Source: Acidobacteriota bacterium (GTDB lineage Bacteria; Acidobacteriota; Terriglobia; Terriglobales; Acidobacteriaceae). Taken from it: a stretch of 64,000 nt of DNA. Below, piece by piece: positions 1 to 7,481 of this stretch (within the stretch, counting starts at the first letter, position 1; each line of letters opens with the position of its first letter). Under the pieces are notes generated by a model that was not told the DNA's origin, ran no database searches, and saw nothing but the letters and a program-made list of their open reading frames with translations. The stretch lies in assembly GCA_021792135.1 (NCBI GenBank), contig JAJYVF010000002.1:202933-266932 (forward strand). Reading direction: 5' to 3'. The translations under genes and the position numbers were made by a program.

Positions 1-1
1 G

Positions 2-1024
2 ACTGGCAGCCTCGGACTGGGGCTGAGTTCGGGCGGCAGCCAGGCGCAGACCGAACCGCAACCCGAAGCAGGCGACAGAACCGTCGAAGGCGGGTTCTCC
101 ACCTTTCAGCAGCGGCGCCGCGAGGCGCTGTGGAGCCTGCTGGGGGATCTTCCCTGGACGCATGAGCCTGCCCCGCCGCGGGTGGTGAGCACGGAAGAGC
201 ACGACGAGTACACGCTGGAGCGGCTGGTCCTCGACCTGAACGGGGTCGAGCCAGTTCCCGCTCTCCTGCTGATCCCGAAGCGGCTGCAGCACCCGGCGCC
301 GGGGCTGCTGTTTATCCACTGGCACGCGGGGGAGTATGGCCTGGGGAAGGAACAACTGCTGCGCGGAACGGAGGTGCAGCCCGCCTATGCTCCGGTTCTG
401 GCCCGGATGGGCGTGGTCACCCTGGCCATCGACAGCTGGTGCTTTGGGGAACGGCAGCACGACGCGAACGGACGGCGCGGCGAGGAAGACACCTTCAAGC
501 TGATGCTGTGGCGCGGGCAGGTGCTGTGGGGCATGATGATGTTCGACGAGTATCGCGCTCTCTCCTTTCTGGCGAGCCGCCCGGAGGTGGATGCGAAGAG
601 GCTCGGCGCGATGGGCATGTCCATGGGATCGACCAAGGCCTGGTGGCTGGCGGCGCTGGATCCGCGGGTGTACATGACCATCGACATCTGCTGCCTGACC
701 GATTACGAATCGCTCATCGCGGAACACAACCTCAGCGGGCACGGCGTCTACTACTTTGTTCCTTCCCTGCTGAAGCAGTTCAGCACAACGGGGGTCAACG
801 AGCTGATCGTGCCCCGGCCCCATCTCAGCGTCAACGGGCGCAAGGATCCCCTCACCCCGCCAGCCGGGGTCGAGAAGATTCGCTCGCGGCTGCTGCCGCT
901 CTACCGGGAGTACGGGCGCGAAGAGGATTGCCGCATCGAGCTGTTCGACTGCGCCCACCAGGAACTTCCCGTCATGCGGAGTACGATTATCGACTGGATG
1001 CGGAGATATCTGGCCGTGGCGTAA
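2..1024 (+). CDS. Alpha/beta hydrolase (dienelactone hydrolase / acetyl-xylan esterase type), 5' end outside window
   Basis: The frame is open from the first bases, so the gene starts upstream; the visible N-terminal residues (small, Ala/Gly/Ser-rich, ending SQAQ) look like the end of an export signal, suggesting a periplasmic enzyme. The nucleophile elbow is GMSMGS, and a late NGRKDPLTPP stretch carries the acid region, followed by CAHQE with the probable catalytic His. Such folds hydrolyse esters of sugars or small organic acids; the substrate cannot be told here. A GTG at 182 could be read as a start but would cut off conserved lead sequence. The gene ends 180 bases before the convergent thiD. 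Confidence 0.75.
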   Translation, partial: TGSLGLGLSSGGSQAQTEPQPEAGDRTVEGGFSTFQQRRREALWSLLGDLPWTHEPAPPRVVSTEEHDEYTLERLVLDLNGVEPVPALLLIPKRLQHPAPGLLFIHWHAGEYGLGKEQLLRGTEVQPAYAPVLARMGVVTLAIDSWCFGERQHDANGRRGEEDTFKLMLWRGQVLWGMMMFDEYRALSFLASRPEVDAKRLGAMGMSMGSTKAWWLAALDPRVYMTIDICCLTDYESLIAEHNLSGHGVYYFVPSLLKQFSTTGVNELIVPRPHLSVNGRKDPLTPPAGVEKIRSRLLPLYREYGREEDCRIELFDCAHQELPVMRSTIIDWMRRYLAVA

Positions 1025-1204
1025 CCCGAATCCCCGGGACAGGGTGGTGCGGACCGGCGATTGAGTGCGGCTCTCGGCCTGCGTGGCCGCGGCCAAACCC
1101 CGCGCTCCTTCCAGAGCCGCTCCCACGCTGAAATGCAGCCAGCGGCGGGATTGCGGGGCTGCAGGTGGCGCCAGGGCCCGGAACCCCCACAGGCAGACGA
1201 AGCC

Positions 1205-2056
1205 TCATTCAGCTCCGGAAATCCCCGACAGAACCGGTCCCTTCCCTCGTCCCAGCGGCACAGCCGCCTCCAGAGCCCGTGTGACAAATGCCTTGGCCCC
1301 CCGTACGGCCTCAGCCTCACCTTCCCCTGCCAGCAACCGGCAGAGCAGCGCCGACGAGAAAGCGCACCCCGTCCCGTGCGTGGACGTGGTCTCGACCCGC
1401 TTTCCGGCAAACCACTCCTCCACGCCTGAGGCCGTCCGCAGAAAGTCGTCCGGTGCTTCCAGGTGCCCGCCCGTAACCACGACGTTCAGCCCCGGCGCCC
1501 GCATTGCCAGTCTCCGTGCCAGTCCGGGAATGGCCTCCCGCCCGCCCGCCGTCTCACCCACGAGAGCTGCCAGCTCCTCCACATTCGGAGTCACCCAGCC
1601 CACCGCCGGCAGCAGATCCTCCCGCAGGGTTCGGATGCCTTCCGCATCCAGCAACTCCGCGCCGGAGCTCGACCGCAGAACGGGATCGAGCACCACCCCC
1701 GCCCGCGGCAAGCCCGCTCTGCGCAGAAAGCCCGCAACCTCCCGCACCGCCTCTTCCCTGCCCAGCATCCCGATCTTCACCCCGGCAATCTCCAGGTCGT
1801 CCGCCAGGCAATCCAGCGTCTCCCGGATCATCGGGCCCGAAACAGGACTCACTCGCCGCACTCCCTGAGTGGACTGCACCGTCAGTGCCGTGATCGCCGC
1901 AACGCCGTAAAGTCCGTGAGCAGCGAAGACCCGCAGGTCAGCGGTGATGCCGGCGCCGGAGGACGGATCGAAGCCGGCGACGGTGAGGGCAACCGGACGA
2001 TCTCGGCCATGGGCGATTACGCTGTTGACAAACGAGCACTCCGGGCGCAAGGTCAT
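1205..2056 (-). CDS. thiD: Hydroxymethylpyrimidine/phosphomethylpyrimidine kinase
   Basis: Ribokinase-fold kinase that phosphorylates HMP and HMP-P in thiamine biosynthesis. Near the N-terminus it has the family signature ALTVAGFDPSSGAGI followed by ADLRVFAAHGLYG, then the substrate-lid segment TVQSTQGV. Near the C-terminus is STHGTGCAFSSAL, the anion hole and catalytic base region. Length (about 283 residues) is normal. The frame stays open to 2179, but upstream residues are Arg/Gly-rich and unlike the family, so I place the start at the ATG ending at 2056; AGGAG lies immediately before it, which is closer than ideal. No other thiamine genes are adjacent, so it appears to be a stand-alone salvage/biosynthesis gene. 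Confidence 0.93.
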   Translation of the reverse strand: MTLRPECSFVNSVIAHGRDRPVALTVAGFDPSSGAGITADLRVFAAHGLYGVAAITALTVQSTQGVRRVSPVSGPMIRETLDCLADDLEIAGVKIGMLGREEAVREVAGFLRRAGLPRAGVVLDPVLRSSSGAELLDAEGIRTLREDLLPAVGWVTPNVEELAALVGETAGGREAIPGLARRLAMRAPGLNVVVTGGHLEAPDDFLRTASGVEEWFAGKRVETTSTHGTGCAFSSALLCRLLAGEGEAEAVRGAKAFVTRALEAAVPLGRGKGPVLSGISGAE

Positions 2057-2248
2057 CTCCTGTGATTCTCGGGCAGCGCGGCCGCCTCTGCCTGCCATCG
2101 TAACCCTGCAGGTCTTCCGCTCCGAGCTGGGCGGTCCAGGCTGCGAGGGAGACCTGTTTCCTTTCTGGTAACCCTGCACGGTCGCCGACGGCTACCACAA
2201 AATGCCCGAATCCGCAAGGGGCGAAAGGAAATAAATCCAGATGATTGT

Positions 2249-2277
2249 TTGACTTAGCGCCTTGGCATTTCTACAAT
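2249..2277 (+). promoter_or_regulatory. Sigma-70-type promoter of rlpA
   Basis: TTGACT (2249-2254), a spacer of exactly 17 bases, and TACAAT (2272-2277). The expected transcription start near 2284 falls inside the AGGAGGAGG ribosome site, giving a 5' leader of only about nine bases. Confidence 0.6.
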
Positions 2278-2292
2278 TTGAGGAGGAGGATC

Positions 2293-2808
2293 ATGAACGC
2301 TATCCGACGATCAGACAACGAGAGTCGTCCTCGCCGCAGGTTCGCTCTTCTCGGCACGGTGCTTGCCGTGGTGCTGGGCGTACTGGGCGCGCAGGCCGCC
2401 GCCCCCGGCGACCATGCCGCAGCGGCCCGCCCGCAGCGAGGCCATCATCACTGGTATCAGTTCGGAGTCGCATCCTGGTACGGCCGGTTCTTCCAGGGCC
2501 ACACGACGGCCAGTGGCGAACCTTACAATGAAGACGCTCTTACCTGCGCGCACCGCACGCTTCCACTTGGCTCAGTGCTCCGCGTGACCAACCTGCGGAA
2601 TCATCGTTCCGTTGTGGTTCGGGTCAATGACCGCGGTCCGCTGCCGCCAAACCGGGTTATCGATCTTTCCTGGGCGGCTGCTCACCTGCTGGGTTTCAGC
2701 CAGAAAGGCCTCGCTCCCGTCGAGATCCAGCTCATTGGCCCCAGCCCTGAAGTAGCCCAGCTGAATTCGCCCGCCCCTCAGTCCGACGCTCAGACCGCGG
2801 CGCGATAA
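2293..2808 (+). CDS. rlpA: RlpA-like septal ring / rare lipoprotein A family protein
   Basis: Exported protein of about 171 residues. An Arg-rich N-terminus and a hydrophobic run (LLGTVLAVVLGVLGAQAAA) form a signal sequence without a lipobox cysteine. The rest is a double-psi beta-barrel of the RlpA type: ASWYGRFFQGHTTASGE, then LTCAHRTLPLGS and VVRVNDRGP, the conserved core. E. coli-type RlpA is a glycan-strand lytic transglycosylase at the septum; here there is no SPOR domain, so septal targeting is doubtful. The start at 2293 is fixed by a very strong AGGAGGAGG site ending at 2290; the longer frame from 2245 would overlap the promoter. Confidence 0.88.
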   Translation: MNAIRRSDNESRPRRRFALLGTVLAVVLGVLGAQAAAPGDHAAAARPQRGHHHWYQFGVASWYGRFFQGHTTASGEPYNEDALTCAHRTLPLGSVLRVTNLRNHRSVVVRVNDRGPLPPNRVIDLSWAAAHLLGFSQKGLAPVEIQLIGPSPEVAQLNSPAPQSDAQTAAR

Positions 2809-2968
2809 TCCCCCAGTATCTGAACCCCGGCACAGCGCCCAGGGCGCTTCGCACTGCTTTTTGCCGGGGTTCGCCGGGCCCCTGGGCCGCGATCGGAAGG
2901 TTGATGCAGCGCCCGGCCCTCATTCTGCCGATGAGCGGGAGGCACTGGTGTGCCACGATGGAAGGAAT

Positions 2969-3676
2969 ATGGATTCCCGTCTGATCGTAGCTCTGGATTA
3001 CCCGCAGGCCGCGTCGGCTCTGGAACTGGCCGGACGTCTGGAAGGGCTCTGTTCCTGGTTGAAGGTGGGGCTGGAACTGTACCTTGCCGAGGGCAACTCG
3101 ATTGTGCACGAGTTGCGGAGGCGGGGTTTCTCTGTCTTCCTGGACCTGAAATTTCACGATATCCCGAATACTATTGCGGGAGCGGTACGCTCGGCGGCTG
3201 CCGCGGGAGCGGAAATGCTGACCGTCCACGCGGCCGGAGGACCTGCGATGCTGGCGGCCGCGGCCGCGGCGGCAGATTCGCTCCCCCACCCGCCCAGGCT
3301 GCTGGCAGTCACCGTTCTCACCAGCATGGATCACGAGCAGCTTGCGGCCGTCGGCGTGGCCGATTCCCCGGCTCGCCAGGTATTGCGGCTTGCCCATATG
3401 GCATCCGCCGCCGGCATTTCAGGTTTCGTGGCAAGCGCACAGGAGGTACGCGACCTGCGGCGGAGTTTTCCTGCCGCTGCGCTCGTGATTCCGGGAATCC
3501 GGCCGTCGGGCAGCCGAACCGAAGACCAGAAACGGATCGCGACTCCTGCCGCCGCTCTCGCCGACGGAGCAGATTTCCTGGTTGTCGGGCGTCCCATTAC
3601 GCAGGCTGCTGATCCCGCGGCCGCTGCCAGCGCCATTTTGGAGGAAATGCGAAGCGCATCCGGAGTGGGCAGCTAA
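2969..3676 (+). CDS. pyrF: Orotidine 5'-phosphate decarboxylase
   Basis: Catalyses OMP to UMP, the last step of de novo pyrimidine synthesis. A TIM-barrel protein of about 235 residues beginning DSRLIVALDYP. It contains the catalytic DLKFHDIPNT (the Lys and Asp of the D-K-x-x-D array), VHAAGG, and the phosphate-binding end PGIRPSG plus DFLVVGRPIT. The start at 2969 is supported by GAAGGAA just upstream and by alignment with the family; the frame is open to 2861 but that extension is not family-like. It lies 40 bases upstream of mutM on the same strand and may be co-transcribed. Confidence 0.96.
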   Translation: MDSRLIVALDYPQAASALELAGRLEGLCSWLKVGLELYLAEGNSIVHELRRRGFSVFLDLKFHDIPNTIAGAVRSAAAAGAEMLTVHAAGGPAMLAAAAAAADSLPHPPRLLAVTVLTSMDHEQLAAVGVADSPARQVLRLAHMASAAGISGFVASAQEVRDLRRSFPAAALVIPGIRPSGSRTEDQKRIATPAAALADGADFLVVGRPITQAADPAAAASAILEEMRSASGVGS

Positions 3677-3716
3677 TCAGCCTGGCTGGGATTGCGCCCG
3701 CACTGAGAGATCCGTC

Positions 3717-4535
3717 ATGCCTGAACTGCCTGAAGTGGAGACGATCGCGAGCGGTGTCAACCGGCGCGTCCAGGGGGACTCGATTGTGTCCGCCTGGTTC
3801 TCCTTATATAGAGAGCCCTGCAGGACGCCGGCTGCAGAAATGGCTCCGGCGCTCGATGGGCGGCGGATCGAACGGGTGCGACGGGTGGGTAAGCATATCG
3901 TCTTCGATCTTTCCTATCGGGGAGCGGCATCCGCCCAGTGGATTGTCCACCTGGGGATGACCGGGCGGTTGCTGGTGTCGGTGGCCGCAGTTCCGGTGCC
4001 GCCGCATACGCACGCGATACTGCGGCTCGCGTCAGGGCGGGAGCTGCGTTTTGTCGATGCGCGGCGCTTTGGGCGGCTGGCACTGCACACGGCGGAAGGG
4101 GGTGGTTTTGCCGGCCCCGGCCGGGAGCCCCTGACCATCTCCAAAGAGGAGTTTGCTGCCTTGTTCTGTGGCCGGAAGCTTTCAGTCAAGGCAGCTCTGC
4201 TGAATCAGCGGCTGCTGCATGGGATTGGCAATATTTATGCGGATGAGAGCCTGTTTCGCGCCGGAATCCGGCCGACCCGCGTTGCCGGCAGGCTGGCACG
4301 GGAACGCCTGGACCACCTGCACACGGAAATCCGCGCAGTGCTCACAGGGGCCATCCGGGCGGGCGGATCGTCGGTCTCCGATTATGTAGACGCAGATGGG
4401 GTCCGCGGCTTTTTCCAGACAGAGCATCGGGTGTATGGGCGCGAGGGTGAGCCGTGTGCCGTATGCGGCACGCGAATTCGGAAGATGGTGGTCGCCGGAC
4501 GCGGGACGCATTATTGTCCCCGCTGCCAGCGGTAG
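3717..4535 (+). CDS. mutM: Formamidopyrimidine-DNA glycosylase
   Basis: Base-excision repair enzyme that removes 8-oxoguanine and FaPy and nicks by beta,delta-elimination. The mature N-terminus PELPEVET supplies the catalytic Pro and Glu; VGKHIVFDL carries the conserved Lys; the H2TH region includes NQRLLHGIGNIYADE. The C-terminus is a four-cysteine zinc finger, with CAVCGTRI followed by HYCPRCQR. Length (272 residues) is typical. The start is certain because Pro must follow the initiator Met. It follows pyrF by 40 bases. Confidence 0.97.
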   Translation: MPELPEVETIASGVNRRVQGDSIVSAWFSLYREPCRTPAAEMAPALDGRRIERVRRVGKHIVFDLSYRGAASAQWIVHLGMTGRLLVSVAAVPVPPHTHAILRLASGRELRFVDARRFGRLALHTAEGGGFAGPGREPLTISKEEFAALFCGRKLSVKAALLNQRLLHGIGNIYADESLFRAGIRPTRVAGRLARERLDHLHTEIRAVLTGAIRAGGSSVSDYVDADGVRGFFQTEHRVYGREGEPCAVCGTRIRKMVVAGRGTHYCPRCQR

Positions 4536-4739
4536 TCGTTCCTGGGGCGGATGGGAGCGATGGGCCGGGATTGGATGGGTGAAAAATTCCATCTACGGGA
4601 GGCGCACGAGGAGACGGGAGCCGCAGGCTTATGGATTTACGGAACACTGGCACCATAGTTCTACGAGAATCGGAAGGATGGCAAGCCGGGCGCTGCACTT
4701 AACCTGTTGATTTCATTAAGGAAGGGCAACGGCATGACA

Positions 4740-4957
4740 ATTGCAATCCATGGAATTGCCAGCGACGCACAGACCCTCCCAAAGACGAGAGGGTCATGCG
4801 ACAGAGATTCCGGCCGAAGAGAGCAGATCTTATACAGATTTTGCCCCGGCCGGAAGATTACCGGTCCGATTCCGCCACGAGGATGAAGGGCGACTTTCAG
4901 GGAGGCCAGTGACTGGCCATGAGTCGGAAGAGCCATCCGGGCGCCGGGTGGCTTTTC
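4740..4957 (+). ncRNA. Candidate structured small RNA ending in an intrinsic terminator
   Basis: Successive hairpins can be read by eye. GACCCTC (4772-4778) pairs with GAGGGTC (4789-4795), enclosed by CGCA/TGCG. TTCCGGCCG (4808-4816) pairs perfectly with CGGCCGGAA (4847-4855). GGCCAGT pairs with ACTGGCC around a single G (4904-4918). A 10-bp stem at 4931-4953 with a GCG loop is followed by TTTT, as in a rho-independent terminator. The 5' end is not defined; I see no convincing promoter. It is 480 bases from the next gene, so it is more likely a free RNA than a riboswitch for it. It matches no family I can name. Confidence 0.45.
4931..4957 (+). terminator. Rho-independent terminator
   Basis: A 10-bp GC-rich stem (AGCCATCCGG paired with CCGGGTGGCT, one G-U pair) with a three-base loop, followed by TTTTC. 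Confidence 0.6.
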
Positions 4958-5040
4958 TGTTGCCGCACGGGTTCCTGACAGGGTGCTGGGCGTCTCGGGA
5001 CTGGTTTGCATCGGTCGGAAGGGTAACCGCATCAAACTAC

Positions 5041-5069
5041 TTGTCAGGGAACGGCCTTGGGAGTACTAT
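5041..5069 (+). promoter_or_regulatory. Possible sigma-70 promoter upstream of the receiver-like gene
   Basis: TTGTCA (5041-5046), 17-base spacer, TACTAT (5064-5069). It would give a leader of roughly 360 bases to the gene at 5435. Confidence 0.4.
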
Positions 5070-5434
5070 TGTCTTTACCTGTCGAGCGGCTGATGCCATG
5101 CTGTTGATCTGTAAGGCTCGCTGCCACTCTCGAGAAGTCCAGGAATTCGACCCCGGAGTTTCCGCGCTGCTGCGTGCGTAGTTTGTGGAGAGCCGGTGGT
5201 GAGCAGCGAATCAGGGTTCAGACGGCGACTCTATTGCGTTCCGTTCATCGACGTGGCATTCGGTTGCGTTCCGTGACTCCACTCCCGAGCCTGCCAGAAT
5301 GGGCGCTGCGGGAGCGGGAAGGCCACAGGGACGGCCAGGCACGCCACAACATCAACCTTTCGGCCATTGCCTTCTGGAGGCATCCAGATTGTTGAGGCCG
5401 GAGCCAGGCCGTTTCTACCGATCCTGAAGTCCGG

Positions 5435-6427
5435 ATGAGGCGCAGCGGACGTGGCCGCTCGCGCCGCGGACAGAAATCGGGAGTGCAGTACGCGAAACCG
5501 GGCCAGGAAACCAGGAAGTTCAACGCACCAGGAAGTGCAAGCATGACAACAGAGCAGAACCAGCCTCAGGCTCCGGCGGAAGTCCCCGCCGTGGCTCAGG
5601 CATCGAATCAGGGCCAGGGGCAGAACCCCGGACAGGGTGGACATCGCCGTCGCCGTCGCAGAAGAAAGGGCAACAAGCAGGCCGCACAGGCGAATGGACA
5701 GGCGCAGCAGCAACAGCAACAGGCGCAGCCACCTGCACAGAAACAGAAACCCAGACCGCAGCAGCCCTCCAGCCAGAACCGGTTCTTCAAGAACAGCGGA
5801 AGCGGGCAGCCGCAGGGCCAGGGTGGCGGTCGACGCCGCAACAAACAACGGCGCCAGCAGGTATTTGTCGGCCCCATGGACCACAGCTACCGCGCTGTGA
5901 ACGGTAACGTAGCCGATGCGCCGCCTTCGACGATTGAATTGCGCAACGGCAACGTGAACGGCAACGGCTTCTATGCCGAGCCGGCGGCATGGGAAGCTCC
6001 GCCGCCGATGCGCGAAGATGCTCCGACCCGGATCTACTGCTTCATCGAAGATCTGTTTTTTCTGGCGAAGATCAACGAGACCGCACGCAAGCTGGGCGTC
6101 AAGGTGGCCTTTGTCAAGAACGATAAGGAAGTGGTAGCGAAGCTGACTACAGGCCCGGAAGAAGAGCGGCCCTCGCTGGTGGTCTTCGATCTGAACAATA
6201 CCGCCGCCAAACCGCTGACGCTGATCCCGCGGCTGAAGGCAAAGCTCAAGCGAGGCACGTCGGTCATCGGCTTCCTCTCCCATCTGCAGGGCGATCTGAA
6301 AGCCAAGGCGCTCGAAGCCGGCTGTGACATGGTGATGCCGCGCTCCGCCTTCTCGCAGAACCTGCCCACGCTGCTGCGCCGGCACGGCCTCGACGAAGAA
6401 CAGGAAGTGGAATACGCGCAGGCCTGA
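5435..6427 (+). CDS. Receiver-like domain protein with long Arg/Gln-rich disordered N-terminus
   Basis: Up to 330 residues. The first half is low complexity: an Arg/Gly stretch, a run of seven consecutive Arg, then Gln/Ala/Pro and RRRNKQRR, typical of nucleic-acid-binding tails. From about residue 195 it becomes a compact alpha/beta domain resembling a response-regulator receiver: RIYCFIEDLFF, LVVFDLNN (Asp at the phospho-acceptor strand), GFLSH, and GCDMVMPRSAF. The usual N-terminal acidic pair and the invariant Lys are not obvious, so it may be a pseudo-receiver. A second possible start is ATG 5543 (MTTEQNQ) with AGGA upstream. It stands alone; the function is unknown to me. Confidence 0.7.
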   Translation: MRRSGRGRSRRGQKSGVQYAKPGQETRKFNAPGSASMTTEQNQPQAPAEVPAVAQASNQGQGQNPGQGGHRRRRRRRKGNKQAAQANGQAQQQQQQAQPPAQKQKPRPQQPSSQNRFFKNSGSGQPQGQGGGRRRNKQRRQQVFVGPMDHSYRAVNGNVADAPPSTIELRNGNVNGNGFYAEPAAWEAPPPMREDAPTRIYCFIEDLFFLAKINETARKLGVKVAFVKNDKEVVAKLTTGPEEERPSLVVFDLNNTAAKPLTLIPRLKAKLKRGTSVIGFLSHLQGDLKAKALEAGCDMVMPRSAFSQNLPTLLRRHGLDEEQEVEYAQA

Positions 6428-6560
6428 CGGGCCTGAGCGCAATGGCAGACGAGCAGGCGCGGCCTGCTCGTTTTCTTTTTTGGGCACGGAGCTGGCCCGA
6501 AACTTCCGCGGCGTGGCTCTGATCGCGTTCCAGTCCCGGGGACCCGGAGGTTCCCGGGGA

Positions 6561-6630
6561 TACTGAAGTAGTCACTTGACAATCCTGTCCGGGAGCGATA
6601 CACCTTTCAATACTGAAGTAATTACTTCAA
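6561..6630 (+). promoter_or_regulatory. Promoter with ArsR-type palindromic operator
   Basis: TACTGAAGTA occurs twice (6561-6570 and 6611-6620). The second copy is part of a perfect 16-base palindrome TGAAGTAATTACTTCA (6614-6629); the first is an imperfect palindrome. Between them is TTGACA (6576-6581) with a weak -10 around 6597-6602. An ArsR regulator is the second gene of the operon, so autoregulation through these sites is the natural reading. Confidence 0.55.
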
Positions 6631-6650
6631 TATTGAAAGGGAGCCTCGTC

Positions 6651-7133
6651 ATGCCGGAGCCCTCTGTGATTCACAGCACCTTTGCGATTGAGCGCCGTTA
6701 CCCTCATGAGCCGGAGCGGGTCTTCGCCGCTTTCGCCGACCCGGAGCTCAAGCGCCGCTGGTTCTCTCCTGGCGCGGATCAGGAGACGGAGCCATTCAGC
6801 CTGGACTTTCGCGTCGGCGGAACGGAGCGCGTGGCTTATCGTCTCGCGCCCGGGCTTCCTGTCTCCGGCGTGATCGCGAATGAGGGCGTGATCCAGGACA
6901 TTGTTCCGAACCGGCGTGTGGTCACGGCATCCACGATGGCCCTGAACGGCAGGCGCTTCTCCTCGTCGCTGGTGACCATCGAGATACTGCCGGCGGAAGG
7001 GGGAACGGAGCTGATCTGCACGCATCAGGGAGCGTTTTTCGAAGGCGCGGACGGACCGCAGATTCGAGAGACGGGGTGGCGGCACCTGCTCGATCAGCTA
7101 GGGAAAGAGCTGGACAGAGCGGCGCAAGACTGA
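6651..7133 (+). CDS. SRPBCC / AHSA1-family protein
   Basis: About 160 residues with the START-like helix-grip fold of the AHSA1 family: an opening strand pair with YPHEPERVFAAFADPELKRRWFSPG, the middle FRVGGTERVAY, and the closing segment GWRHLLDQLGKEL. Family members bind hydrophobic ligands in a cavity, and many are paired with ArsR regulators, as here; no enzymatic activity can be assigned. The start at 6651 has AAAGGGAG seven bases upstream; the longer frame would run through the operator. It is followed after five bases by the ArsR gene, so one operon. Confidence 0.88.
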   Translation: MPEPSVIHSTFAIERRYPHEPERVFAAFADPELKRRWFSPGADQETEPFSLDFRVGGTERVAYRLAPGLPVSGVIANEGVIQDIVPNRRVVTASTMALNGRRFSSSLVTIEILPAEGGTELICTHQGAFFEGADGPQIRETGWRHLLDQLGKELDRAAQD

Positions 7134-7138
7134 ATCGG

Positions 7139-7480
7139 ATGAAACGGCCGAAACCGAACATCGATCCGATCTTTCACGCACTGGGAGATCCGACGCGGCG
7201 GGCGATCCTCGACCGGCTCAGCCGGGGGCCTGTTTCGGTATCGCGGCTGGCGGAGCCGCTGGGAATCACAGTAACGGCGGTCGCCCAGCATCTGCACATC
7301 CTGGAAGACGCGGGGCTGGCGCTGACGGAGAAGTCGGGCCGGGTGCGCAGCTGCCGCATCGAGCCGGCAGGATTCGCTGTGCTGGAGCAGTGGATTCGCG
7401 AGCACCGCACGATCTGGGAGCGCCGGCTCGACCGGCTCGACGACGTGCTGGCGAAGCGGTGGCCGGACAAATCCAGGTGA
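7139..7480 (+). CDS. ArsR/SmtB-family transcriptional regulator
   Basis: A 113-residue winged-helix repressor. It has IFHALGDPTRRAILDRLSRGP, then the recognition helix VSVSRLAEPLGITVTAVAQHLHILEDAGL and the wing EKSGRVRSCRIEP. There is no CxC metal-binding motif in the helix before the HTH, so it is unlikely to be a metal sensor of the ArsR alpha-3 type. It belongs to the group paired with AHSA1 proteins and probably represses its own operon through the palindromes at 6561-6630. The start at 7139 follows the preceding stop by five bases. Its stop lies two bases from the end of the convergent HAD gene. Confidence 0.92.
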   Translation: MKRPKPNIDPIFHALGDPTRRAILDRLSRGPVSVSRLAEPLGITVTAVAQHLHILEDAGLALTEKSGRVRSCRIEPAGFAVLEQWIREHRTIWERRLDRLDDVLAKRWPDKSR

Positions 7481-7481
7481 A

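Larger units (their letters stand above)
4536..5434. other. 900-base region with no supported protein gene
   Basis: All open frames here are short, lack ribosome sites and carry no recognisable motif. The left part (4760-4957) folds into a row of stem-loops ending in a terminator, listed separately as a candidate RNA. The right part holds a plausible promoter at 5041-5069 and two copies of TTGCGTTCCGT (5234-5244 and 5264-5274), spaced 30 bases start to start, of unknown meaning. Confidence 0.5.

Noticed and set aside
4763..4860. Possible GEMM (c-di-GMP-I) riboswitch
   Set aside because: There is a superficial CGCACAG ... CCGGCC likeness, but the conserved AAACC/GNRA-type receptor and GGGACGCAAAGCC strands are missing and there is no adjacent target gene.
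5231..6487. Long minus-strand open frame opposite the receiver-like gene
   Set aside because: Its Leu/Ala/Arg/Val-rich text arises from the complement of low-complexity Gln/Arg codons; the plus strand has the domain signature and ribosome sites.
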